Source: Fibrobacteria bacterium
GTDB taxonomy: Bacteria > Fibrobacterota > Fibrobacteria > UBA11236
Length of the DNA: 64,000 nucleotides
Assembly: GCA_025360005.1 (NCBI GenBank)
Contig: JANYDA010000007.1
Span: forward strand, 85,895-149,894
Direction: 5' to 3'
Part shown: positions 54,077 to 63,125 of the stretch, one piece after another
Numbering within the stretch: the first letter of the stretch is position 1
How the letters are laid out: every line of letters begins with the position of its first letter
Position numbers and translations under genes: made by a program
The notes under the pieces: model-generated
What the model was told of the DNA's origin: nothing
Databases searched by the model: none
The model's input: the letters and a program-made list of their open reading frames with translations, nothing else

Positions 54077-54403
54077 ATGATAGCCATCCTGCTGCTGCTG
54101 GTTTCCAACGTTTTCATGACCTTCGCCTGGTACGGGCATCTCCATTACAAGAACGTGGCGCTGTGGAAAGCGATCCTGGTGAGCTGGCTCATTGCGCTGC
54201 TGGAGTATTGTTTCCAGGTGCCGGCCAACCGCATCGGGTCCGGGCAGTTCACGGGATTCCAATTGAAAATCATCCAGGAGGGGATCACCTTAACGGTGTT
54301 CTGCGTCTTCGCCGTGCTCTATCTGAAAGAAACCCTGCGGTGGAATCACTTGGTGGCCTGCGCGCTGCTGGTGGGCGCGGTGGCTTTTGCCATGAAGCGA
54401 TAG
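54077..54403 (+). CDS. DMT-like DUF486 membrane protein
   Basis: 108 residues, four transmembrane helices: LLLLVSNVFMTFAWYGHL, VALWKAILVSWLIALLEY, then the conserved FQVPANRIGSGQFTGFQLKIIQE, and LVACALLVGAVAFAMKR. DUF486 proteins are small EmrE-related drug/metabolite transporter-like proteins of unknown substrate. It has no ribosome site and lies directly behind a terminator, so expression must start from within the terminator region or escape it. Confidence 0.9.
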   Translation: MIAILLLLVSNVFMTFAWYGHLHYKNVALWKAILVSWLIALLEYCFQVPANRIGSGQFTGFQLKIIQEGITLTVFCVFAVLYLKETLRWNHLVACALLVGAVAFAMKR

Positions 54404-54475
54404 CCGCGGCGCTTGCGATGGGCGCGAAAGCCGCGGGTGTCGCGACGGCGTTGCGGGCGCAACGGCGTAGGCGCG

Positions 54476-55372
54476 TCACGCGCCGGGATCCGCCTTGAAG
54501 ACCATGGGGTTGAAGGCTTTGGCCGCCAGGAACACCTTATCTCCCACGCGCATGGCTTCCGCATCCTGTGGCAGCAGGGTGACGCGCACGGTCTCGCGGC
54601 CGATAAGAAGCGTTAGCACCCGTACCACGTCCGCTACCTCGATGGCCAGGATTACGCCCGTGAGGCGCACCTTGTTGCTCATCCTGGCGCCGCCGAAAAC
54701 GTCCCCGGGTTTGCCCGCCCGGGCGATGCATCCTTGTTCCAGGCACAGGACGCGCGAGGAGAGGCGGAAAATCTCGCCCAGATCATGGCTGACCAGGATA
54801 GTAGGCAGTCCGTAGCGCTTTTGCAGATCGGCCAACTCGCCTTGCAGCTTGAAGCGCATCTCCTGATCCAATGCGGAGAGCGGTTCGTCCAACAGCAGGA
54901 TGCGCGGATTGGAAACCAGCGCGCGCGCCAGCGCCACCCTTTGCTTTTGGCCTCCGGAGAGGGTTTCCGGCCTGCGCGCCGCGAACGGCCGCAACTGCAT
55001 GGCGGCGAGGATTTCCTCCACGCGGGAGCCGGCTTGGGCTTTCGCCTTGGGACCCGGCAGCGCGTATTCCAGGTTCTGCTGCACGGTCATGTTGGGGAAG
55101 AGCGCATAGTCCTGGAACACCAGCCCCACGCGGCGGCGCTGCGGAGGAAGGTTGATGCCGTTGGCGCTGTCGTACCAGGTTTCCCCATCCACCCGGATAC
55201 GGCCGGCGTCGGGAACTGTCAGGCCCGCCAACATGCGCAGCAAGGTGGTTTTGCCCGCGCCGGAATTGCCATAGAGGGTGATGAATTCTCCCGCGGCGAT
55301 TCTCATTTCCACGTCAAGATCGAGAATGCCGTGGGCGGAATGGAGGCGCTTGCGCAAGGAGAGTTCGATCAC
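54476..55372 (-). CDS. modC: molybdate ABC transporter ATP-binding protein
   Basis: 298 residues from GTG 55372 (GGGA eight bases upstream); the frame is open to 55483 but overlaps modB. Walker A GNSGAGKTT, signature LSGGQKQRVALARAL, Walker B ILLLDEPLSALD and switch His. C-terminal TOBE-like segment (about 230-298) as in ModC. Specificity for molybdate or tungstate follows from the neighbours modB and a Mop-type protein. Confidence 0.88.
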   Translation of the reverse strand: MIELSLRKRLHSAHGILDLDVEMRIAAGEFITLYGNSGAGKTTLLRMLAGLTVPDAGRIRVDGETWYDSANGINLPPQRRRVGLVFQDYALFPNMTVQQNLEYALPGPKAKAQAGSRVEEILAAMQLRPFAARRPETLSGGQKQRVALARALVSNPRILLLDEPLSALDQEMRFKLQGELADLQKRYGLPTILVSHDLGEIFRLSSRVLCLEQGCIARAGKPGDVFGGARMSNKVRLTGVILAIEVADVVRVLTLLIGRETVRVTLLPQDAEAMRVGDKVFLAAKAFNPMVFKADPGA

Positions 55373-55385
55373 GGCCGCATTCCCA

Positions 55386-56069
55386 TCAGAACGGTCCCGG
55401 TATTTTCTTGTTGAGGGAATTGAGGAAAAAAAGCGCCAGCAGGATGGCGAAGGAAATGGCGAACAGCACCAGCGCGTAAACATGGGCGGATGCGAAATGG
55501 AGGGATTCCACCTCGTCGAAGACGGCGATGGACGCCACCCGCGTCACTCCCGGGATTTTGCCCCCGATCATGAGCACCACGCCGAACTCGCCCATGGTAT
55601 GCGCGAAGGAGAGAATGGCGCCGGAAAGAAGGGCGGGCTTTAGATTGGGCAGCAACACCTTGCGCAGGGTTTGCCAGCGGGATTTTCCCAGCACGAAGGA
55701 GGCTTCCGACAGGGAGACGGGCAGACTCTCGAAGCCGGCCACCAGAGGATTGACCATGAACGGCAGACTGAAGAGGACGGAGCCGATTACCAGGCCCGGA
55801 AAAGTGAAGGCCAGAGTGATGTCGAAATGATCCTTAAGGAAGCGGCCGGGGCCGGCCGCGGGGCTGAAGAGGAGCAGCAGATAGAATCCCAGTACGGATG
55901 GCGGCAGCACCAGCGGCATGCTGACCAAGGCGCGCATGGGCAGGCGCACCCGCGAGCGCGTATGGGACAGCCACCAGGAAATCGGGACGGAGATCACAAA
56001 TAAGATTACCGTTGTCAGGGACGCGAGCTTGAGCGTAAGCCGGATAGGATCCCATTCAAAATGGCCCAT
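55386..56069 (-). CDS. modB: molybdate ABC transporter permease
   Basis: 227 residues, five to six transmembrane helices. VLPPSVLGFYLLLLFS and the EAA loop (EASFVLGKSRWQTLRKVLLPNLKPALLSGAILSF, in parts) are typical of ModB/CysTW permeases. Overlaps the Mop-like gene by 14 bases and is 13 bases from modC. Confidence 0.92.
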   Translation of the reverse strand: MGHFEWDPIRLTLKLASLTTVILFVISVPISWWLSHTRSRVRLPMRALVSMPLVLPPSVLGFYLLLLFSPAAGPGRFLKDHFDITLAFTFPGLVIGSVLFSLPFMVNPLVAGFESLPVSLSEASFVLGKSRWQTLRKVLLPNLKPALLSGAILSFAHTMGEFGVVLMIGGKIPGVTRVASIAVFDEVESLHFASAHVYALVLFAISFAILLALFFLNSLNKKIPGPF

Positions 56070-56472
56070 GGTCCTCCGCCAAGCCGACCTCGGTGGCCTT
56101 GATGAGCGCCTGCACGGCCAGCCCCGGGCGCAATCCCAGCTCGGCCACGGCCCGCGTGCTGATGAGGGAGTGCATATCGCTGCCGTGGAAGTCCAGGATC
56201 AGATGCGAGAGGATCTTACCCTGGGTGATGGAGCGGACAACGCAGGGGATGCGGTTGCGGATGCTTACGGTGAAGCCGGGCGCCGGAAGGGCGATGGATA
56301 CTTCCGCTTCCTTGAATTGCACCTGGATTCTGCTCCCTACGGCCAGGTAGCCGGCCGTCTCAGCCGACTCCAGCACCAGGGCAGTGAAACGTTCCCCCAG
56401 CACGTCGGCTTCCACCAGGGAGATCCCGCCCTCTATTTCCAGCCGGGTTACCGTGCCTTTCAGCTTGTTCAT
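56056..56472 (-). CDS. TOBE-domain molybdate-binding protein
   Basis: 138 residues: two TOBE-like units, residues 1-65 (NKLKGTVTRLEIEGGISLVEA) and 70-138 (SIRNRIPCVVRSITQGKILSHLIL). Resembles di-Mop storage proteins or the C-terminal half of ModE without the DNA-binding part. It is the first gene of the modBC unit. It may store or sense molybdate. There is no modA binding-protein gene in the window. Confidence 0.82.
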   Translation of the reverse strand: MNKLKGTVTRLEIEGGISLVEADVLGERFTALVLESAETAGYLAVGSRIQVQFKEAEVSIALPAPGFTVSIRNRIPCVVRSITQGKILSHLILDFHGSDMHSLISTRAVAELGLRPGLAVQALIKATEVGLAEDHGPF

Positions 56473-56525
56473 GGGGGATGGAACGCAAAAGTAGCAAATC
56501 GGGAAATGCTTGGTAGATTTAGGCG

Positions 56526-57398
56526 ATGCGGCGAATCCCGGACACGCGTTCCGAGTTGGACGAATTGCAAGCCTGGTTCGGCAAAGCCATCGCCCGCCCT
56601 TTACCGGATGAATATCCGGCCAATCCGCTCGCCGTCTCCGCGCCGGAGCTGCATGCGGAAGCGGATGCGCGCTTGCGGGGAAACGGCGGCCTGGGCGGCT
56701 TCGGTCGATTGGGCATCTATAACCAGCAATATTGGTTCCGGCTGATATCCATCATGCAATCGGAATATACCTGCGCCATTCACATCATGGGCTTGCGCGT
56801 TTTCAACGACTACGCGGTGCGCTACCTGGAAGCGTTTCCGCCCTCGTCCCCTTTCCTGGCGCAGCTCGATGAAGCCTTCCCCGCCTTCCTGGAACGGGAA
56901 TACCAAGGGGAATGCCGCGCGGAAGCGCTTCAAGCTATAGCCTACGAACGCGCTTTGTCCAATGCCTTCGACGCTCCGGAAGGCCAAACCCTAGCGGAGG
57001 CGGGTACGGCCGCGCCATCGGAATTGCTGTCCGCCCGAATGCGGTTGGCGCCGCATCTGACGCCCGTGCGCGCGGATTGGGACTTCGCGGCGTTCCGGGC
57101 GCTATGCCTGCCGGACACGGATCTGGAAGCGGAGTTTCCTTTGCAGAGAGAAGCGGAAACCACCTATCTGGCGATTTATCGCGACGCCGATCTGGAAATC
57201 ATGCGCGAGCCTTTGACGCGCGTGAGCCTGGCCGTGCTGGAAGCGTTCCTGGCGCCCGCCACTCTGGCGGAAGCCTTCGAGAAACTGGAAGAGAAATTGG
57301 GGCCGGAGGATCAGACCGAATTGATGGGCGGGATCAGCGGCTGGTTCCGGGAGTGGGTCGCGCGCGGCTGGCTTTGCCGGGACGAGAAAGCGGACTAG
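56526..57398 (+). CDS. HvfC/BufC-like (DUF2063) protein
   Basis: 290 residues. ELDELQAWFGKAI, RLGIYNQQYWFRLISIM, a central YAVRYLEAFPPSSPFLAQLDEAF and FLEREYQGECRAEALQAIAYERAL resemble the N-terminal DUF2063 domain, whose members act with a DUF692 (BufB/HvfB-type) protein in making modified peptides. No such partner is in view. The C-terminal 130 residues are helical and unassigned. The similarity is modest, so the family call is tentative. Confidence 0.6.
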   Translation: MRRIPDTRSELDELQAWFGKAIARPLPDEYPANPLAVSAPELHAEADARLRGNGGLGGFGRLGIYNQQYWFRLISIMQSEYTCAIHIMGLRVFNDYAVRYLEAFPPSSPFLAQLDEAFPAFLEREYQGECRAEALQAIAYERALSNAFDAPEGQTLAEAGTAAPSELLSARMRLAPHLTPVRADWDFAAFRALCLPDTDLEAEFPLQREAETTYLAIYRDADLEIMREPLTRVSLAVLEAFLAPATLAEAFEKLEEKLGPEDQTELMGGISGWFREWVARGWLCRDEKAD

Positions 57399-57408
57399 TC
57401 TCCATATA

Positions 57409-57909
57409 TTATAAGTGGACCCCGGCCCGGCGCAGCAAATCCTCCAAATACAGGCTGGCGGCTTGCCGATCCGATTCCGGCGGGGCCCACGGCGCGAAGC
57501 GCTTATGCGTTCCCGGATCGAAATATCCGTCGATGACTTCATAGAGTACAGCCTCCGGCGAAAGCACCGCCAGGGTATGCCAGGCTCCCGGGGGGATCTC
57601 CACTTGCCAGATTCCCACCCCGGCGCCATCCGAACCCTCGCGCCCCAGCAAGGCGCGGTCGAGGATTTCCCCCGCATCCGTGAATGTGATCACGATAACT
57701 CTACCGGTAAGGATGGTGAAGATCTCGAGCTTGTCCGGATCCTTATGCCTGTGGGGGGCGAAATAGGTCCCGGCCAATGCGGCGTTGACCATCCGCTGTA
57801 GGCGATCGCCGGGCCGGTGGAAGCAATGGTTGGCGCGGCGGCGCGGGGACAGGCGAGCGCGCGCCAGGACGTGGTCGAGCAAGGCTTGATCGATTCGTTG
57901 CGAGAGCAT
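57409..57909 (-). CDS. WbuC-family cupin metalloprotein
   Basis: 166 residues. RRANHCFHRPGDRLQRMVNA, TYFAPHRHKDPDKLEIFTILTGRVIVI and PPGAWHTLAVLSP carry the cupin metal ligands (HxH-like pair, Glu and a later His). WbuC proteins occur in O-antigen clusters with unknown chemistry; no such cluster is nearby. It is convergent with the HvfC-like gene. Confidence 0.85.
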   Translation of the reverse strand: MLSQRIDQALLDHVLARARLSPRRRANHCFHRPGDRLQRMVNAALAGTYFAPHRHKDPDKLEIFTILTGRVIVITFTDAGEILDRALLGREGSDGAGVGIWQVEIPPGAWHTLAVLSPEAVLYEVIDGYFDPGTHKRFAPWAPPESDRQAASLYLEDLLRRAGVHL

Positions 57910-58036
57910 GCGCTTCCTTTCGAAACTCTACGCGAAAGATAATCATCGGTGCGGACGCCGCCTGCAACGGGCCCGGCCGGCCATCGCCGGCAGAAATTCC
58001 TGGCTGCGCGCCCGCGAACAATTGAAAAATATCGTC

Positions 58037-59506
58037 ATGCATCCCATCCCCAAGGCCTTGCTCGCGCTGGCCGTATTCTGCCTGCCCGCCTCCGCGGATC
58101 TGTTCAACCATAAGATAGTGCTGGTGGGCGACAAAGGCGCCGCGTTGGGCGGGGCCTTTGCCGGGCTGGCCGACGATGCCACGGCCACGTATTACAATCC
58201 CGCCGGCCTCACCCAGATCAAGAACATCAAGCTCAACGTGTCCGCCCAGGTGGTGCAGTACCAAAAGCAGAAGATAGGTATCGCGGAAGGTACGGACATC
58301 CCATACAACTCCTTCAACTTCAGCCCCACCATCACGGCCTTCTCGCAGCGCATGGGCGACTGGGCGTACGGATTCAGCATCGTGACGCCGCAGAACGATC
58401 TGTTCACGGGCGAGCAGAAGATCGAAGGGGCCTACCGCGAACCCACCGATACCGCGGCGAGTTGCTATGCCGGGCCCGGGAAAACGGATCCCTGCTATAC
58501 GCGGCTCAATCTCTCTTACTACGATGTGGCCAAGACCACCATGATAGGCCCCAGCGGCGCCCTCAAGTTCAACGACAAGATCTCCCTGGGGTTCACCCTG
58601 TACGCCATCTATACCACAGAATTGGAGAAGACGGCATACGGCGGCTGGGACGCCAATTACGTGGACGGCAACGCGGACGACTTATCACGGTTCCATGAAA
58701 GCAGCGTTACCCGATCGGTGACCCAGACGGGATTGGGGGGCACGGGCACGTTCGGCGCTCTGGTGCGGATGAGCCAGGGATTCTCGATGGGCATGAACTT
58801 CTCGCCGGGCAGCCTGGTCTGGATCACGCGCACGGAAGAGCAGCGGGTGGAGGAGATCCGCAACGACACGGTGGTGAGCGCGGCCAATCCCGTCACCAAG
58901 ACCAACGCATCGGCCATCTACAATCTTTCCGGCAAGGAAAAGCATACGGAGATATCCGCACCCAGCCTTTCGCTCGCCGTTTCCTGGCAACCGTTGCAAC
59001 CCCTGATGCTCACGGCCCAGACGGATTATTACTTGGGGAGCAAATACACTTACACCGGCTTTACGCCGGACGACGTGAGCGCGAAAGGCCGTTCCGGATT
59101 CGAGGCCCTGACGCCGCTGAAGAAAACCTATACCATCGATAAAAACGCGGTGGTGAATTTCGCCGGAGGCTTGGAGGTGCAAGTCCTCAAGGGTTATTCG
59201 TTGGCGCTGGGCGGCTACACCGATTTCAGCCAGGGTCCCGACGATGATCGTCCCGCCAGTTGGGATCGTAATATCGACTATTACGGGTTCACGGCCTCTT
59301 TGGGAATGGACAAGGATCTCACGCAATCGCGATTCGGTTTCGGGATGGCTTACGGGGACGCATCCATCACCCATTTCCAATGGACCAAATCCCCGGGCGG
59401 CCAACCGATCCTGAAACAGACCGCTTCCGGCGGCATCGATCGGGTGCGCCAGAACTTCGATGCCTACAACTTCGGCGTCTTCCTTTCCAGCACCTTGAAG
59501 ATTTGA
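58037..59506 (+). CDS. FadL/OmpP1-type outer-membrane transport protein
   Basis: 489 residues from ATG 58037, starting a signal peptide (PKALLALAVFCLPASA); the frame is open to 57908 but that part is in the leader. GAALGGAFAGLADDATATYYNPAGLTQIKN is the family's N-terminal hatch. A 14-strand barrel follows (FSPTITAFSQRMGDWAYGFSI, GFTLYAIYTTELEKT, QPLMLTAQTDYYLGS). It admits hydrophobic compounds such as fatty acids or aromatics. The mature end is hydrophobic/aromatic (FGVFLSSTLKI). Confidence 0.93.
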   Translation: MHPIPKALLALAVFCLPASADLFNHKIVLVGDKGAALGGAFAGLADDATATYYNPAGLTQIKNIKLNVSAQVVQYQKQKIGIAEGTDIPYNSFNFSPTITAFSQRMGDWAYGFSIVTPQNDLFTGEQKIEGAYREPTDTAASCYAGPGKTDPCYTRLNLSYYDVAKTTMIGPSGALKFNDKISLGFTLYAIYTTELEKTAYGGWDANYVDGNADDLSRFHESSVTRSVTQTGLGGTGTFGALVRMSQGFSMGMNFSPGSLVWITRTEEQRVEEIRNDTVVSAANPVTKTNASAIYNLSGKEKHTEISAPSLSLAVSWQPLQPLMLTAQTDYYLGSKYTYTGFTPDDVSAKGRSGFEALTPLKKTYTIDKNAVVNFAGGLEVQVLKGYSLALGGYTDFSQGPDDDRPASWDRNIDYYGFTASLGMDKDLTQSRFGFGMAYGDASITHFQWTKSPGGQPILKQTASGGIDRVRQNFDAYNFGVFLSSTLKI

Positions 59507-59585
59507 TCGGCGGCGGCCCTGCGCGGCCAGGGCGGCCTCGGTTCCCGGGCCGACGGTCTTTGCCGCTGCCCGGCCGAAAGCTATC

Positions 59586-60476
59586 TTGCCGTGGCCCATG
59601 CCATCCCTGTTGTTTCCCTTGATCTGCGCCGTGCTCTATCCGCTCGGCACGCTTTTCATGAAACGGGCCCTGGAAAAAGGCGTGGATTTGTGGACCACCA
59701 TGGCCGTCAATTATTGGGCCATGGCCCTGGTGTTCCTGGTGGTGATCCCGTTCGAGAGCCGCTCCGTCCCCTGGCAGCTTTGGTACCAGCCGGCCTTGAT
59801 GGGGCTGTTCTCCTTCGCCGGGCAGGGTTGCGCCTTGAAGGCGATTTCCGCCGGTGATCTCACCATCGCCACGCCCGCTTTGGGTTCCAAGGTGCTATTG
59901 GTAGCCCTGTTGACGGTGGCCTTGTTGCATCAATCCGTGCCGCTGGTCTGGTGGGTGGCGGCCTGCTTCAGCTTTATCGCCGTCATCTTTCTGCAAGCAG
60001 GAACGCGCTCATCGCGCCGCAGAACTTCCATGACGCTCGTCTTTTCCCTGTTGGCCGCCGCCTTCTTTGCATTGGGGGACGTACTGATCCAGAAATGGGC
60101 GCCGCATTGGGGCGCCTTCCATTTCCTGCCGGCCATGGCTTGCGCCTCCGCGGTCTATTCGCTGGCGCTTTTGCCCTTGATGAAAAAACCGCGGCTGGCC
60201 TTCCAGGCGGGCGCGGGAAGGTGGCTGGTGGCCGGCGCCACGGTGCTGGGGATCCAATCGCTATTGCTGACGGGCGTGATCGGTTTACTGGGCCAGGTGA
60301 CCTTGGTGAACATCGTGTTCAGCTCGCGCGGCCTCTGGAATTTCCTGCTCATCTGGTTCGCGGGGCATTGGTTCGCCAATCGCGAGCGGGAATCCGGAAG
60401 CCGGGTGATGGCGTTCCGGCTGGTGGGGGCGGGGTTCATGTTCGCGGCGATAGTGCTGGTGTCGTGGAGAAAGTGA
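59586..60476 (+). CDS. EamA-family (DMT) transporter
   Basis: 296 residues with ten transmembrane helices in two related halves (for example LKAISAGDLTIATPALGSKVLLV in the first and GVIGLLGQVTLVNIVFSSRGLWNFLL in the second). The family exports or imports metabolites; substrate not deducible. Eighty bases after the FadL-type gene, same strand. Start codon ambiguous (59586 or an ATG four codons on). Confidence 0.85.
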   Translation: MPWPMPSLLFPLICAVLYPLGTLFMKRALEKGVDLWTTMAVNYWAMALVFLVVIPFESRSVPWQLWYQPALMGLFSFAGQGCALKAISAGDLTIATPALGSKVLLVALLTVALLHQSVPLVWWVAACFSFIAVIFLQAGTRSSRRRTSMTLVFSLLAAAFFALGDVLIQKWAPHWGAFHFLPAMACASAVYSLALLPLMKKPRLAFQAGAGRWLVAGATVLGIQSLLLTGVIGLLGQVTLVNIVFSSRGLWNFLLIWFAGHWFANRERESGSRVMAFRLVGAGFMFAAIVLVSWRK

Positions 60477-60500
60477 AAGCAGAGGAAGAGGAAGAAGAGG

Positions 60501-60658
60501 TTGTAAATTGCAAATTGAAAGATGGGGAACAGGATGCCGCTGGCGCGGCTGAATGGAGATGTGGAGAGGTTTTTTACTGGCCTTGACGCTGGCGCGGCTG
60601 CAAACGGCCGACTCTTCACAATTTGCGTTTTTCAATTTTCAATTTGCATTTTTCAATC
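60501..60658. repeat. AT-rich inverted repeat with internal direct repeat
   Basis: The left arm (60501-60522, with AAATTGCAAATTGAAAGA) and the right arm (60617-60656, with TTTTCAATTTGCA) are near reverse complements. Between them GCTGGCGCGGCTG occurs twice (60539-60551 and 60588-60600), 49 bases apart. Same design as 41931-42075. It fills most of the gap between convergent genes. Confidence 0.6.
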
Positions 60659-62146
60659 TGGCTTCCCTCCCTTCCCGATCCCCTCCATGATCTCCTTGAA
60701 GAACCTCTCCGCTTGCGCGGAGTTGTCCGGATACTCTTTCAGGGGCAGGCCGCGATCCTTTTCCCAGGCGCCCAGGATTTCGATCTCCAGGTTGGAAATG
60801 TTGCGCATCATCAGGTTGGTAGCCGCGATGCGCATGTCCCCGCGGCCGTCCAGGGTGGCAAGTTTTATCCGCTCTATGCCGGCTGGGAATTCCCGCAAGG
60901 CCGCGTCCACGCCCACCCAGCATCCGCCTAACCAGGCTTCGCACCAAGCATGGCCGATGAATACGCCTTGGCCCAAACTGGCGAATCCCAAGGCCACGCG
61001 CGCGGGAACGCCCCGGGCCCGCATGAGCGCAGCCGTGAGAATGGCGGCCTCGGAGCAATCGCCGGTCAAATCCCGGATGATCTCCGTGCTGGTGCCGAAT
61101 AAAACCGAACCCATCCGGAAACGGAAATGGCCCGAGACCCAAGCGTAGACGGCTTGCGCGACGCGGACCGGCCCGGTCTCCGCCCCTGCGATGGCGGCGG
61201 CCCGACGCGTCAGGAGGCTGTCATCCAGATCCAGGTAGGCATTGGAAGCCAGGTAGATGCGGGCGGAATCGGGCGGCAGCGCGGGTTCGGCCGCCGGTTT
61301 CGCTTGCGCGGGACCGGGCGTAAGCGGGTTGGGGATCCGGCGGCTTTCCACTATCCAGCGGGAAGGGGAATCGGCGCGGAGCAGGGTTTGGTTCCCATCC
61401 AAAGAGCAATTTCCCGCCAGGGCGCTCCCATCCTTCAATTGGAGCCGATAGCGGATGCGATCCGCCTGGCCCGGGCGCTGCGGGGCGCGGGAGGAAACCG
61501 GGAAAAGATCGCTCCCGTGCTTCCCGCCGGGGGAAGGGTCTTCTTTTCCGGATAGCCTTCCATCCACGCCCTCCGGAATGCCGGTGCGCAGTTTGACGGG
61601 CGCGTCCTTGCCTTCCAATTCTTCCATTTCCGCGATGAGCCAGCCGCGCGGCGATTTGTACAGATGCGCAGCCTGCACGGAAGCCAGCGAATCCTGTCCC
61701 ATGAAGGGGCGTTTGAAGACCATGCGGCTGTAGATCTTGGCGTAGGCCCAGTCCCCGGCGGATTTCTCCTCCAGGACGGTATCGCGGGAACGGCCCGTGT
61801 CCACATAGTCGGCGATTTTGGATTGGGTGAGCGCCATGAAGTCGAACATGCGCAACATCCGCCCGGCGCAGAGGCATCGGGCTTCCGGGAACCTGCGCGC
61901 ATCCATCAGAGAGTCGAATTTTTTCAGGACCGCGGAAGGCCCCGCCATGCCTATGGTTGCAGGCGGGGACTTAGAGGAGAGTACCACCTGATGCATGGAG
62001 GCGGTCCGGCAATCCGGCAAGGGCCCCGGCAGGGTCGCGCTCGCGGCGGCGTACGAAAACGTCGGTCCGACCGTCGCGGCCAGGGCGCGGAGAAGCAGGA
62101 GGGCGGCGGCGGGCCCAGACGCGACGCGGCTCAGGGGAGTTCCCAC
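60653..62146 (-). CDS. exported transglutaminase-like protein
   Basis: 497 residues. Signal peptide at about 1-33. A helical N-terminal region (about 65-160), a beta-rich middle (about 200-290), then a transglutaminase core with Cys364 (LTGDCSEAAIL), His in IGHAWCEAW and Asp in GVDAAL, all in the right order, plus the family VYAWVSGHFRF. Such folds act as peptidases or crosslinking enzymes, often on cell-wall or exported proteins. No partner is nearby. Divergent from the DUF4412 gene. Confidence 0.83.
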   Translation of the reverse strand: MGTPLSRVASGPAAALLLLRALAATVGPTFSYAAASATLPGPLPDCRTASMHQVVLSSKSPPATIGMAGPSAVLKKFDSLMDARRFPEARCLCAGRMLRMFDFMALTQSKIADYVDTGRSRDTVLEEKSAGDWAYAKIYSRMVFKRPFMGQDSLASVQAAHLYKSPRGWLIAEMEELEGKDAPVKLRTGIPEGVDGRLSGKEDPSPGGKHGSDLFPVSSRAPQRPGQADRIRYRLQLKDGSALAGNCSLDGNQTLLRADSPSRWIVESRRIPNPLTPGPAQAKPAAEPALPPDSARIYLASNAYLDLDDSLLTRRAAAIAGAETGPVRVAQAVYAWVSGHFRFRMGSVLFGTSTEIIRDLTGDCSEAAILTAALMRARGVPARVALGFASLGQGVFIGHAWCEAWLGGCWVGVDAALREFPAGIERIKLATLDGRGDMRIAATNLMMRNISNLEIEILGAWEKDRGLPLKEYPDNSAQAERFFKEIMEGIGKGGKPD

Positions 62147-62242
62147 CTTCCGATTTTTTGACAGGAAAGCGTCTGCATCGTATCGTATGATAAGTTACTT
62201 TTATTTCGCACAACCCAAGCAGGAACCTAGATTATACACTTG

Positions 62243-63013
62243 ATGCGCGGACCCTTCCCTCTCCCATTCCTCCTCCTAGCCTTCCTGGCCGCCATGGGGT
62301 CGGCCCGTTCCCAAGCTCCTGCGGGAAAAGCCGCTAAGCTCTCCTTTGAAGGCGTCATCGATCTCAACATCGCCATGGAAGCGGGTTCTGGGGACTTGCA
62401 GCTTTTCAAGGCCGGCAATCGCGCCAAGCTGGAAATGAAACTGCTGGTCAATCCCATGCCCGCGCCCATCGAACTGGGCGTGCTGCTGGATCCCAAGCAG
62501 CCGGATGCGCTCTTCCTGGTGAACGACAACCTGCGCACCTACAGTTCCATAGACGTTACCCCCAAGCCCCCGCTTCGCGATTCCGCCTCCGGCGGCGAAT
62601 ACGCGCTGAAGGTGCTGGGCAAGGCGAAGCTCTTGGGGTACGAATGCACCCACCTGACTTTGACCCGGAGCAAGGAATTGGTGGACGCGTGGATCACGCC
62701 GGATTTCCCCGACGTGTACGCGGTCCTGAAGAAGCTACAAGCGGCCAATCCCGAATTCGGGCAGGCGGAGGCTTTCCGCGCCCTGGAGACGGCCGGCTAC
62801 GCGGGGCTGCCCATGCGCTGCATCGTGGTGCGGGACGGGCAGCGCGTGACCACGGAGGTGCGCAAGATCGAGCGGAAGACCCTGCCGGCTTCGCTCTTTG
62901 CCGTGCCCGGCGACTATAAGAGATCGGAACTCGCCGCCGCGGGTTTGCGACCCACGCCCGAGCAGGTGGAAGAGATGAAAAAACTCATTCAAGGCGCCCT
63001 GCAGGGCAAATAA
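62243..63013 (+). CDS. exported DUF4412-family protein
   Basis: 256 residues from ATG 62243 (a TTG one codon upstream is weaker). Signal peptide to about residue 24. Beta-rich with FEGVIDLNIAMEAGSG, FLVNDNLRTYSSIDV, LLGYECTHLTLTR, LPMRCIVVRDGQRVTTEVRKIE and LPASLFAVPGDYKR, fitting DUF4412, a periplasmic family of unknown role resembling lipoprotein-carrier folds. Helical C-terminus (PEQVEEMKKLI). Confidence 0.82.
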   Translation: MRGPFPLPFLLLAFLAAMGSARSQAPAGKAAKLSFEGVIDLNIAMEAGSGDLQLFKAGNRAKLEMKLLVNPMPAPIELGVLLDPKQPDALFLVNDNLRTYSSIDVTPKPPLRDSASGGEYALKVLGKAKLLGYECTHLTLTRSKELVDAWITPDFPDVYAVLKKLQAANPEFGQAEAFRALETAGYAGLPMRCIVVRDGQRVTTEVRKIERKTLPASLFAVPGDYKRSELAAAGLRPTPEQVEEMKKLIQGALQGK

Positions 63014-63080
63014 GCGGAGGCCCGGGGATTTTGCGTAAGCGCGCCATGCTAGATCCCCTAATATTAGGCTCCCGGCTTCA

Positions 63081-63099
63081 GAGTTTGCTTTGCAAACTC
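63081..63099. repeat. GAGTTTGC hairpin, second locus
   Basis: GAGTTTGC / GCAAACTC with a TTT loop; identical stem to the hairpin at 45526-45545 in the nusA-infB gap. It lies 27 bases before the C39-like gene. A 12-base perfect palindrome, CCTAATATTAGG, is just upstream at 63057-63068. Confidence 0.6.
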
Positions 63100-63125
63100 C
63101 ACGCAGGTCGCTTCAGTGAACATCG

